Below, piece by piece: positions 1-11,026 of a stretch of DNA of 64,000 bases. The position numbers and the translations under genes are program-made. Within the stretch, counting starts at the first letter, position 1, and the number at the start of each line of letters is the position of its first letter. Under the pieces are notes generated by a model. The model did no database searches. It was not told where the DNA came from and saw only the letters and a program-made list of their open reading frames with translations. Source of the stretch: Musa acuminata AAA Group (Eukaryota > Streptophyta > Magnoliopsida > Zingiberales > Musaceae); NCBI RefSeq assembly GCF_036884655.1, contig NC_088354.1:10828501-10892500 (forward strand). Direction: 5' to 3'.

Positions 1-784
1 CGCGCAAAGCTGCTGCAATGCTTGGCTGGCGACCTCGACAGAAACAAAGGAAAAAGAAATCTATGGATGGAAGGAACGTTGTCGGGTCGACCTCTGCGTA
101 CTTGGCGACTCGGCTGGATCGCCATTTTCGTCACCTGCTTCCGACGGGGAACACGTGATGGATGGGGCATGCACCGAAATGGTAGATGGTTTCGCCGTCA
201 AAAAGTCACGATCAAATGAACAGAGATCTCATCGCTCGTCTACGCCAACATGATTCCAGGTCGACGATGGTGATCCGCGCGGTCCCCATGCCCCAATCCC
301 TCGATCTCGTCTCGTGCCACCGACCAACACGAAAGTGGCGCTCTCTCTTCACAGGACAGATGACGACAGTGATCTGCCAGCTCATTTCCATGTCTTCTTT
401 GGCAGATTCACGGATGCTTCTGTTGCTTCCCGCAAAGTCCTGTTGACTATTTCTCAAGCAATCGAGATTAATTACTGTTTGCTGAGAATCTTAACTATGT
501 TTGGTTATCAATATCAGAGAAATCATGTAAGATCTGATAGAGTATTCGTGACGTTCGGGCTCGAATCAGATTGAGCTATCGGGTCATCACTGACATTTCT
601 CATAGCAGAAATCATCTAAAAAACGCTCTTTGTCGCAATAATTTCTTGATATTATTACCTTGATTTGGAATACAAATAAATGGAATGAAGAAAGCAAACC
701 CCCCTGTTAATTTACCAGGGTAAATGAAAGGAATAATAACACACGATGTACGAATTGTTGGTCGACGGACGAATCACTCGCAGA
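1..784. other. Left-edge spacer, no recognised gene
   Basis: I see no recognisable protein family or RNA here. The first 470 bases are moderately GC-rich with short overlapping open frames on both strands, none resembling a known family. The last 300 bases are AT-rich and probably include the 3' untranslated region and terminator of the minus-strand peroxidase that stops at 785. Confidence 0.5.
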
Positions 785-1967
<1,183 letters not shown>

Positions 1968-2043
1968 CTAGATCTTCCTACTGCTGTTGTGCTAGTAGTA
2001 GCTTTTGGGTGAGGGATGAGAAGAGTGGCTTGGGGTGAACTGG

Positions 2044-2056
2044 CATACATATACAC
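2044..2056 (-). promoter_or_regulatory. Possible TATA box of peroxidase 1
   Basis: The minus strand reads TATATGTATG about 135 bases before the ATG of peroxidase 1. Spacing fits a TATA box plus a 5' untranslated leader of roughly 100 bases. It is the best such match upstream, but the motif is short. Confidence 0.4.
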
Positions 2057-2059
2057 TGC

Positions 2060-4340
2060 TCCGAATGGAGATGGGCGTGGCGATCTTTGACTGGTCAAAC
2101 TTTGCACCTCAAAATCATTTAATAGGAAGATACACATGTATTTTGACCTTGACCATGTGAGCTTGGTCGACCATTTTGGTTAGGTGCACCGTTCATGTGA
2201 GGGATAGAGAAGCCGCAGCCGTTTAACAATCGAAATCAATGGTGACGGACAAAGTTAGATTGTCGTTGCTTTTAACGCATCCTTCATTAATTTATATCAG
2301 CATGGAGGTGAGACTCCGTCAATCGTGTCAGGAGATGGAGGATTAGGATCGTTTCGAATTGATTATAACGTAATTGCGTCAGGATTAGCACGGGTCTCAG
2401 TAGTCCTAAACCCGGTTCGACAAACAACTGTTCTACTTTTATCGAATTTGAAGTCCGAACCACATTGATTGATTATAAACGCCATCACTCTTCCTTTATT
2501 ATCATGTTATTGAAGGAGACAGATTCTGTTGATGAACTGATCCATCCTAGTTGATGAGTCAGCACGACCTTGACAGGACGATATCGGGAGTGTTTAGTCG
2601 GTTGAGCTGGATGCCAGAGTTAGTTGAGCCCTCCAGTCGGTGTGTTAGTACCGTAATATTGATTGACGTCTTTTCGTCAGGATGCTGATTGACGCATCGG
2701 GAGGAATGACACTTCTATCAATTAGGATGGCCTCGTCTTGGACATTGCCGCTTTCCTGCACAGAAGGCCTCACCGGGTGATTACCGACTGTGGCCCCTCG
2801 ACAAGTAAGTCAGTGTGGGGTTCTACTTTCTGCCTCCTTATTCTCTTTCTTCTTTTTTTCTGGTTGGATGTCGGCCTTAAGCTTTTATATTACTGTACGA
2901 GGGTCGATTATACACGGGTTTGACATGATGGTCGATCCTCGAGGTATGAAATGGTACATTTGTGCGGCGACCATCCCGGGATGTGCACAACGATGTCATG
3001 CGACGCCGTCCCGAGCTTATCGAGACAGGACATATCGAGTGGCGTCTTGATACGGTTGCGGGCTCGTCACGAGGGGTGCTTCTCTTGCTGACTTAGTTGT
3101 AGGCATAACGTAACATCGATTATGACGTGGTCCAGGGTCGAAGTATACCTTATCAGATTCGTCACATTTGATCGTTTTAATGATTTTTTTTTTTTTTTTT
3201 TTTGGGATCGGTTCAGTATCGAACCGAAACAAATGGTTTTGGTTCGGTTTTATTTTTAAATTTCAAGAACCGAAATCAAAATTCGATTCCAATTTACTTT
3301 ATAATCACTTAAACCATTATTCTAATTCGGTTTTGATTCTTAATCGATTCAAACGGAGCTGCGGTCGGAGCTACAAGTTGTCCTGTATGCAATATTTGAA
3401 TAGATATCCTCCTAGACTGCATACCACGTCTAACCCCCGAGTTAATAATGTGAGTCGTACCCCCCACGAGTTTTCGAAGTACTTCTTGTACGGCCCGGAA
3501 ATAAAATAAACTAATAATTCAACTAAAGTGGGCGTGAAAATAGCTTGCTAAGTGCACTGTTTTCTCCGGTGATCTCAGGAAGGTTCTTTGAAATTGCAAC
3601 TACTGTTTTCTCATATTCGTGTGTTTAGGAATTGGTTTCATTTTCTCGATAGTTGAATAGTTCATGAAATGTTATAAATAGTTATCTTTTTTTAAAATGG
3701 TAAATTTTTGAAAAAAAATGTCTTCGATAAATTTTCATAGAGCATCCCTAACCACGATAAAAGATCATTTTAAATCTACCTCTTTCAGACCTCTTTCAGC
3801 TCTACACCATCGTCCTATCTCCTACCCCTTCTACCAAAAACGATGACGGGTCGAGGGTCATGAGCAAACATAAGTCTTTTGGTTGCTTGTGTCTTTACAT
3901 GTTTGGTCATGCCTTCCTACGTAAACTGACTTGCGTGCCTGGCCAAGCCTCTTTATCTCAAATTGCTACCCATCGCCATCGACACAATCGTGGCCATGCA
4001 AGATGACGACCAACAACGAAGGTCTTGGCCTTGTTGTTTTCACCCCTGGCCCCTCTACTTACACCTCCGTCGTGGGCTGCGGAGGCTATGGGCATAGAAA
4101 GAGAGGGTTGCGATCGCAATGGTAGGAGAGAGGTCAACCGAGAGGGGAGTTAAGATGGTGGGAGTCAACGATCAAGCAACAGTGATAGGTGGAGATAGTG
4201 GCTTGAAGAGGTAATATTATCATTTAAAAAAATATTTTTCCTGGGTGAAATATTAATAAAAAGGAATTGAATTTAAGGTAGATAGGATTCTGAATTCAAG
4301 TTCCGATCGACGTACGAACCACCAACACGTATCTTTCCGA
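2060..4340. other. Intergenic DNA between peroxidases 1 and 2
   Basis: No gene recognised. It contains a 21-base poly-T run at about 3183-3203 and scattered short open frames without family similarity. The stretch 2300-3170 has the mixed composition of old LTR retrotransposon sequence, but I could not find its ends or any protein motif, so no element is called. Confidence 0.5.
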
Positions 4341-4348
4341 TTCACGTG

Positions 4349-4392
4349 TCTGCAGTTCGATCTGATCTCTCTCCTGCTTTAGTCAACGTGCT
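4349..4392 (-). pseudogene. 3' tail of peroxidase 2 pseudogene, cut off by a retrotransposon
   Basis: The minus strand matches the last codons of peroxidase 1, the segment encoding SPLTG...GEIRLNC, with a one-base deletion that shifts the frame and loss of the terminal stop. It abuts the truncated outer end of the copia 3' LTR. The rest of this gene lies at 7581-8553, on the other side of the element. About 110 codons of exon 3, from the residues after SHI to the SPLTG region, are missing between the two pieces. Confidence 0.75.
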
Positions 4393-4539
4393 TACTGAAC
4401 AAGAAATTACCTAAATAAATGATTTCAAAGCTCAAACCCTTATTTATAGTTCTAATAAGAGATAATAAGTCTGATTTTCTCGATGTGGGACTATGGGACT
4501 TGCCAAACTAATAAATTTTCACCTTAGCATATCCCAACA
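4393..4539 (-). repeat. Truncated 3' LTR of the copia element
   Basis: On the minus strand it starts TGTTGGGATATG and includes a TATAAATA-type promoter motif near 4440, then stops abruptly after TTCTTGTTCAGTAA where peroxidase sequence begins. Only this last part overlaps the 5' LTR remnant, so the R-U5 side is missing. Confidence 0.65.
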
Positions 4540-7273
4540 AAACATACTTCACATTCTTCATAAAAGCTACAATGGGTAATCACCAACAATGAACACCAAT
4601 CAAGTCCAAGCACTGCTTGAACTTGTAAATCAGAAGAGGCTTCGTAAGCATATCAGTTGGATTATCCTTCATATGAATTTTCTGAACAAAGACCTTTCCC
4701 TCAGCAATAGTATCCCATTTGCATCCAACAATTTTCTTACCCGAAGGCGGCTTCACAAGATCCCAAGTTCTATTCCGATGGAGAGATTCTATTTCTTCAT
4801 TCATCACAATTAACCACTTAGTGGAATTATCACAAGAAACTGCATCTGAGTAGGAAGTAAGCTCACCAACTTCACTTGTTTCTTCTGCAACAGACAAAGC
4901 ATATGCAACCAAATTTGCATATCTTTGTGGTGGTCGAATATCTCTCCGTGATCTATTCTTGGCTATGAAATATTGCTCTTCCTCTAGATCATCTTCGTTA
5001 GTAGACTCGGGACCATCTACCGGCATTCTTTGAATAGAAGAGTTAGACTGAAAAGAATTAGAACTACCAATCTCAAGCTCCACCTGCTTCTGCGCACTAT
5101 CATTTGTACAACTAGTAGATTCTTCTTTGGAAGATAACATAGACAATTCATCAAAAATAACATCTCTATTGACTACAAATTTTAGGGATTTGGGATCAGA
5201 ACACCATAATCTTTATCCTTTCACCCCAGAAGCATATCCAAGGAAAATACACCTTTTCATTCGAGGCTCTAATTTTCCTTCATTTACATGCATGTATGTT
5301 GGACACCCAAAAATTTTTAAATCAGGGTAATCAGCAGGAGTACTTTACCAAACTTCCTCCGGAGTTTTAAAGTTAAGTGCCGCAGAAGGAGCGCGGTTGA
5401 CAACGTAACAGGTCATATTAATCGCCTCTGCCCAAAACTCCTTTGTCAACCCTGCATTTGAGATCATACACCTTGCTCTCTCCAAGAGTGTTCTGTTCAT
5501 ACGTTCGGCCACACCATTTTGCTGAGCCGTCATTCTAACAGTGCGATGCCGAACGATTCCTTCATTTTTGCAGAATTCATCAAAGTCACCTTCACAAAAT
5601 TTCATGCCATTATCTGTTCGAAGCCGCTTAATCTATTTACCTGTTTGCTTCTCAATCAAAGCCTTCCATTGTTCAAAGATTAGAAAAACATCATTTTTAT
5701 GCTTCAAAAAATAAATCTAAACTTTCCTAGAATAATCATCAATGAAAGTCAACATATACCTGGCACCACCCCTTAGACTGAACATGAGCTAGACCCCAAA
5801 GGTTTGAATGAATATAGTCAAGAGTATCTTTCGTTTTATGAACTGTCGGAGAATTGAAGCTGACTCTTTTCTGCTTTCCAAAAATGCAGTGTTCACAAAA
5901 ATTCAGTGGCCCAGTACTCTGTCCGCAAAGTAGACCCCTTTTGCTCAATATGTTCAAACATTTTTCACTCATATGACCCAAACGCATATGCCATAATTTG
6001 GTGATGTCAGAATCAGACAATGATGATGACGAGACTACAACTAAGCCTGTGACAGTAGTTCCCTACAAAATATATAAGCTACCAAGACCTACATGCTTTC
6101 ATAACAACAAGAGCACTTCTAGAAACTTTTATAACTCTACCTTCAACTGTGTATTTACACCCAAGGGCCTCTATGATGTCTAAAGAGATGAGATTCTTTT
6201 TTAAATCAAGAACATGTCTAACATTAGTTAGCGAGCTCACAATACCATCATGCATTTTAATTCAGATTGTTCCTCTACCAACAACATCACATGCTGCATT
6301 ATTGCTCATCAAAACAATTCCACCATTACAAGATTCATACGTGGAAAACAAATCTCTATTAGGACACATGTGATAAGAACAACCCGAATCTAAAATCCAT
6401 TCATTTTTAGACCTCGTCCTGTCATCAGTAGTAAAGAAAATATTTCCATCATTCCTATCAGCTGCTATACTAGCTTTAGCAGACTCAGTAGTTTTCTCAA
6501 CAATTTTTTCCTTTTGCTTTAATTTATTTTTTAATTTAAAGCAATCAACCTTAATGTGCCCCATTTTATGATAATATCTGCATTCCAAATTTCTATGTCT
6601 AGATTTAGATCTACTACTATCAAAAAAAAATTTATCCATTCTACCCCTGACAACCAGACCCTCAACCTGATTCCCTCTACTTTTCCCAATGATATCTCTG
6701 TCTATTTGCTCCTTAGATTTTAGTGCAGATTTATTTTCCTGATACAAAATTATTTCTTTTCCATAAATCATAGTATCACGGAAATGCTTAAAAGATCGGG
6801 AAAGGGAACACAAAAATAATAGGGTCTTATTCTCATCATCAATTTTTGCATCTATATTCTCCAAATCCATAACCAAGGAATCAAATTTATCAAGATGTGA
6901 GAATATAGATGTACCTTCAGTTATCCGAAGCATATACAAACTTTGCTTTAAGCAGAGACGATTCTCTACTGTCCTCTTCATATACAAGGCTTTAAGCTTG
7001 TCTCACATGCTCTTATCCGTAGCTACCTCCCGTAAAACCTCGTCAGAGAGATTTAGAATAATATTGGATCGGGTCTTCTTATCCATACCCGCAAGATCTT
7101 CCTTTAACGTACCATCTGGAATGTTCTCAGCTCCTTGTAGTGCCAAATCAACTCCGTCTTGAACTAGAATGGCCTCCATCGTGAGTTACCACATGCCGAA
7201 GTTGACATTTCTGTCGAATTTCTTGACAACAATCTTTGTTATTGTCATCGTTGCCAAAAGATCCCGAAACCAG

Positions 7274-7285
7274 TCTCTGATACCA
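7274..7285 (-). other. Primer binding site (tRNA-iMet type) of the copia element
   Basis: The minus strand reads TGGTATCAGAGA three bases after the LTR end. This closely matches TGGTATCAGAGC, complementary to the 3' end of initiator tRNA-Met, the standard primer of plant copia elements. Confidence 0.8.
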
Positions 7286-7288
7286 GTT

Positions 7289-7580
7289 TGTTAGAGTTAA
7301 CCCCAGAAAATTTACCAAAGAGTAATTTTGGTAACCCAACAAAGACAATAAAACAAAAAGATAAAAGCGATAAGAATACTAGATTTACGTGATTCGGCCA
7401 GGCCAATTGACTTACATCCACGAACGAAAGAGGAGTAAATCACTACTATAAAAGTGAAACTATTATAAATGCTTTAGGAAAATGTTCCTAGGTCATAAAA
7501 CACCGAAAATTACTGAACAAGAAAAGCCTAAAGCAAACAATTAGGTTTTCTTGTGATGCATCTGACTTCAAAGCCCATCC
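7289..7580 (-). repeat. Truncated 5' LTR of the copia element
   Basis: It ends on the minus strand with ...CTCTAACA just before the primer binding site, giving the usual TGTT...AACA terminal match with the 3' LTR start. The shared segment TTCTTGTTCAGTAA places it in register with the 3' LTR. Its U3 side is missing and it abuts peroxidase exon 3 at 7580/7581. Confidence 0.65.
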
Positions 7581-8553
7581 GATGTGAGAGCGGAAGGTGC
7601 CGCACTGTGCTTGCCCGATGGTGTGGGCACCGGAGACGCGGTCATGTCGCGTGCGCTGAGCCCCTTGGCAGCGAAGGAAAGAGATGAGGTCAGAGAGACC
7701 GGAGGAGGGCTTGGGGACGTTGCTGTCAGCGCCGCTTTGGCGTGCACTCGTCGCATCGGCGGCCCAGTCGAACCTTCCATTTCGGTCCGCCCATGAAACA
7801 TCGGCACTTTGTGGGAATGCGTGCGGCGAGTGCAAGGATGTCAGCGCATGATACAGTCCCTGGGCAAGCCGCTTCGACGTTGGACTTGATGGCATCGACG
7901 GCCTCGTTTGCCACGGACGGAGTTCCTATTGGGGGAAGCGTTCTTCTCTGCGGTGAATGTGGCAGTATCATGGATGCATCGCAGTCGCTGTCAACCAAAG
8001 CAAAAGGCTGTTAGAAGTCTCTCAGTCTCTCATCTACAACAGGTGTGTGCATGGGAAACAGAACAATATTATCAGAATTTTTATAATTATTAATTTATAT
8101 TAATTAAAATAAATATATATCAAGTCAAACATCAAGACTAAACTTCTAAATTATGAACCAAACACAATATATTCTCTTCTTAGATTATTTGCCCGTAGCT
8201 TTATCTCATCGCATCTTTAACTCTTTCAATCATCAACGATATGAGACTATCCTCTCATAATCTTTCTTCATCTCACACATTTTCATCTTATGCATATAAA
8301 TATTTTCAATAAATATATGATAATTGATGGATGGCAGCGTCGTATGTTCATAAAGCGGTCAAAGGATGAGGCGAAGACTGGAGGCAGCCATATGAGGCTC
8401 CGCATTGACGACCTGCTGCATGGTGGAGCGGACGATGCAATACAGGTTAGGGCAGGTGCGAGAGTAGAATGTAAGCGACACTTACTCGTAGGTCGGGGAC
8501 ACAAGCGTCGAGAACAGAGAGAGGGCAACTAAGGTCTGCATGAAAGGGGCCAT
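7581..8553 (-). pseudogene. Class III peroxidase 2 pseudogene, disrupted by the copia element
   Basis: The start ATG (8551-8553) and signal peptide ([17 protein letters not shown]) match peroxidase 1, but a stop follows within about 25 codons. The distal haem site [10 protein letters not shown] has decayed: the aligned bases contain TGA and no catalytic His. Exon 2 (about 7830-7980) still encodes [26 protein letters not shown] but has lost bases between GCDAS and this block. Intron 2 has shrunk to a few tens of bases, joining ALAAR almost directly to GGPKW. Exon 3 keeps [18 protein letters not shown] and then breaks at 7581 against the retrotransposon LTR. The upstream region (8554-8730) still has a TATAAATA motif. 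Non-functional. Confidence 0.9.
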
Positions 8554-8572
8554 GGCAAGATCAATTACAGGA

Positions 8573-8606
8573 GAGAGAGAGAGAGAGTGTGTGGGTGTGT
8601 GTGTGA
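8573..8606. repeat. (GA)n(GT)n microsatellite
   Basis: A GA run followed by a GT run in what would be the 5' leader of the peroxidase 2 pseudogene. Confidence 0.9.
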
Positions 8607-8716
8607 AATTGTTATCCCAATCCCAATCGACTCTTGCTTCTGTTTAGAGGATTTGAGTGTTGTCCTCGAAGACAGGTTGGGTTTGGGGGATGAGACATGA
8701 GGCTTGTGGCGGAGGC

Positions 8717-8726
8717 GTATTTATAC
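8717..8726 (-). promoter_or_regulatory. TATA box of the peroxidase 2 pseudogene
   Basis: The minus strand reads TATAAATACG about 165 bases before the old ATG, a good plant TATA box. Its survival suggests the promoter decayed later than the coding region. Confidence 0.5.
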
Positions 8727-8729
8727 TGC

Positions 8730-9166
8730 ACTTCGGCATCTTAATTAACACGGTCCAATGCATGCACACATGGAGATGGAATCGTCATATTTTGATTTCA
8801 AACCCTTTTCCCAAAAAAAAATCTTAATTTTTTATATTTTCATACCTCTTTTTTTTAAAAGAAAATGATTATCCTTGGCATTTTTTATACCCCAATGTCA
8901 CTTTATCTTTTGTCATACGAGACCCTCCTATGTTATGATATTCGACTTAGACAATATGATCGAGGATTAGAGAATGAAAAGAGATGTGAGAGAAAAAAAA
9001 AGGACAATCATATTGGGAGTGGGAAGAGACGAAGATAATTAGTTATTACTGAAGTGGGGGAGGAGGGTTGAGGTGACTGATGAGAGCACGATGACAGTGA
9101 CAAATAAGACCTTTACTGGCAGCATCAGTAAACAAGAGTAAGAGTAGAGACAGTATACAAGAGTAT
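8730..9166. other. AT-rich spacer
   Basis: No gene or recognised repeat. It runs from the peroxidase 2 promoter remnant to the first LTR of the compound element. Confidence 0.5.
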
Positions 9167-9387
9167 TGATAACAATTAAATGAAGAATATAGTAAGATAG
9201 AAATTATAGAAGAAATTATGAAATGTATAAGATGTAATTGTCTAGTTCATTTTGATAGTGAGCTCTTGATAACTATTTATACACACTCAGCAGGGAGGTT
9301 ATACACATTTAGCATGGAGGATTTTTCTCAATTGCTTAGAGATTTCCTCAACTGTCTTTGCCTTGAGGAAATCTTATTTGCTTATCA
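9167..9387 (-). repeat. Outer LTR (3' end of the compound element)
   Basis: Matches 10824-11026 over nearly its whole length. It has an extra segment near its right end, ATCTTATTTGCTTATCA, just before the polypurine-type tract. Confidence 0.85.
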
Positions 9388-10010
9388 TGCCCCCGCAAGA
9401 TTGAGCTTCCATCAAGGATGTCGATGTCGATCTTGGACCGATGAGATGAAAAAAATTTACGGGCGGCTTTGTGAGTGAGTCTGCTAGTTGATCAACTGTA
9501 TGTATATGAGAAACACGGAGTTGATGTCTGACAACTTGATCTCGCACGAAGTGGAAGTCAATGGCTATGTGTTTCATGCGAGAATGAAACACTAGATTAG
9601 CACATAAGTAGGTAGCTTCAATATTATCATAATATATTGTAGGAATAACTGTAGAGTTGACGTTGAGTTCCTTGAGCAGATTTGTGACCCAATTGAGTTC
9701 AGCAGCGGCGATGGCGATGGCACGATATTTAGCTTCAGTTGTAGATCGTGTAACCATCTTTTGTTTTTTAGAACTCCAACTAATTGGAGTAGCTCCAAGG
9801 AAACAATGTATCCCGACGTAGATGTTCTATCATCAAAGTTCTCTGCCTAATCAGCATCAGCAAAGGCACGGAGATGAAACGAAGTATTTTTGTGAAGAAA
9901 AATACCATGATTAAGAGTCCCTTTAAGATACCACAAAATTCATTTGACCGTAGACCATTGCGTAATAGATGGTCGATGCATGAATTACGATAATTTATTG
10001 ACGTAACCAT
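9388..10010 (-). pseudogene. Copia RT/RNase H fragment (Ale-like)
   Basis: Minus-strand frames give the RT tail (QWSTVK, stop, ILWYLKGT) at about 9930-9970. RNase H follows at 9374-9757 with STTEAKYRAIA, YYDNIEA, FHSRMKHIAIDFHFVRDQV and DQLADSLTKP. These are standard copia RNase H blocks, and the pattern most resembles the Ale lineage. A frameshift separates the two parts. Everything upstream of the RT tail is deleted, so the primer site at 10023 almost touches RT sequence. Confidence 0.85.
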
Positions 10011-10023
10011 AGCTCTGATACCA

Positions 10024-10131
10024 TGATGAAAAGAATAGAAGATAAGAAGTTTTATTAAAGAAGCTTTTTGAAGTAATTTTAGCTTAAATATATTAACATG
10101 TCCAAATCTTATCTTCTTTCATGCCCCCGCA
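10024..10131 (-). repeat. Internal mini-LTR
   Basis: It begins TGATGAAAAG and ends TTTCA. It has a primer site on its lower side and a polypurine-type tract on its upper side, so it would serve as the 5' LTR of one internal segment and the 3' LTR of the other. Only its ends resemble the outer LTRs. Confidence 0.6.
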
Positions 10132-10214
10132 AGATGGTGCTCCTGTCAAAGATACCAATCTTGGATCGATGCAAAGAATGATTTACGAGCCAGAGGCTTC
10201 GTGAGTAGGACAAG

Positions 10215-10560
10215 AGCATATTACTGCTGCTGTTGTTACTGTTGTTGTTGTTGCGGCTGCAACGGCGACGGCTGCAGTAGAGGAGAAAGCTGCAGTAATA
10301 GAAAAAGCTATAGCAATGCTGTAGCAGAGGAATAAGCTGCAGTAGAAGAGGAAGTTGTAGTAGAGGAGAAAGTTACAGTAGAGGAGGATGTTGCAGCAGA
10401 GGAGGATGCAGCAGCAGAAGAGGATGCAGCAGAGGAGGATGTTGCAGCAGAGGAGGAAGTTGCAGCGATGTTGCAGCGATACTATAGCAGAGGAGGAAGC
10501 TACAATAGAGGTGCAGCAGAGGAGAGAGGAAAAAGCTACAATAGAGAAGAAGGCGCAAAG
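10215..10560. repeat. Trinucleotide-rich low-complexity tract
   Basis: Long runs of degenerate GCA/GAG/GTA triplets, mostly GAGGA(A/T)G(C/T)(T/A)GCAG variants. The long minus-strand open frame over it (10183-10725) is a by-product of the three-base period and is not called as a gene. Confidence 0.8.
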
Positions 10561-10613
10561 TGGCAGTGGAGAAGATAGTTGTCGTTCGTCGAGGAGGAAA
10601 GATTTATCACACC

Positions 10614-10788
10614 GATGGCCTGACGATGGAAAGGCAATAGTAGAAAGCTTTTTCTTTTGCCGCTGGAGGTGGAGAAGCAACAGATGAGTCGACAGTGAGA
10701 TGATGGCCTGACGATGGAAAAGCAAGAGTAGAAAGCTTTTTCTTTTGCCGCCGGAGGTAGAGAAGCAACAGATGAGTCGACAGCGAGA
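10614..10788. repeat. 88-bp direct duplication
   Basis: The unit starting GATGGCCTGACGATGG at 10614 recurs at 10702 with a few substitutions. It lies inside the upper internal segment of the compound element, just below the primer site. Confidence 0.85.
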
Positions 10789-10823
10789 AGAGAGCTTGCT
10801 CTAGGCAAATGGCTCTGATACCA

Positions 10824-11026
10824 TGATAAAAATTAAACGAAGAATATAGTAAGATATAAATTGTAGAAGAAACTATGAAATGTATAAGATGTAATTGTCT
10901 AGTTCATTTTGATAGTGAGCTCTTGATAGCTATTTATACACACTCAACAGGAAGATTATACACATTCAACATAGAGGATTTTTCTCAACTGCTTAGAGAT
11001 TTCCTCAACTGCCTTGAGGAATAACA
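10824..11026 (-). repeat. Outer LTR (5' end of the compound element)
   Basis: A 203-bp LTR, TG...CA, followed on the minus strand directly by TGGTATCAGAGCC. It is a diverged match to 9167-9387. Confidence 0.85.

Larger units (their letters stand above)
4393..7580 (-). mobile_element. Ty1/copia LTR retrotransposon (Tork-like), decayed, RT deleted
   Basis: Read on the minus strand, the order is 5' LTR remnant (7289-7580), primer site, gag, protease, integrase, residual RT/RNase H and 3' LTR remnant (4393-4539). The gag UBN2-type region is at about 6500-7260. A zinc knuckle follows whose second Cys is Tyr (CRYYHKMGH...C). The copia protease signature WILDSGCSYHM is near 6370. The integrase HHCC region (LWHMRLGH...CEHC) is at 5880-5985 and its core is at 5345-5605 (QNGVAERMNRTLLERAR). 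The final frame (4580-5146) jumps from the RT entry GKKIVGCKW to the RNase H end (KDNPTDMLTKP), so reverse transcriptase is gone. There are in-frame stops, for example in gag near 7000 and 7190. It cannot move by itself. The Tork assignment rests on the KFKQCLDLIGV tail and is tentative. Confidence 0.9.
9167..11026 (-). mobile_element. Compound short-LTR retroelement (LTR-internal-LTR-internal-LTR)
   Basis: The outer LTRs at 9167-9387 and 10824-11026 are clear diverged copies of one another, starting TGATAA on the plus strand and ending in CA. A different mini-LTR sits between them at 10024-10131. Primer sites complementary to tRNA-iMet follow two LTRs on the minus strand (10811-10823 and about 10011-10023). 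The polypurine-type tract TCTTGCGGGGGCA precedes two LTRs (9388-9400 and 10132-10144). The lower internal part (9388-10010) encodes the tail of copia RT and RNase H; the upper internal part (10145-10810) is low-complexity and non-coding. It looks like a recombinant of related non-autonomous elements. No clear target-site duplication was found. Confidence 0.8.

Noticed and set aside
7274..7285. Matches to TGGTATCAGAGC as possible tRNA genes
   Set aside because: They are primer binding sites next to LTR ends; no cloverleaf or internal promoter boxes flank them.
10183..10725. 180-residue minus-strand open frame
   Set aside because: Ser/Leu/Cys-rich translation of degenerate triplet repeats inside a retroelement; no domain and no independent start context.
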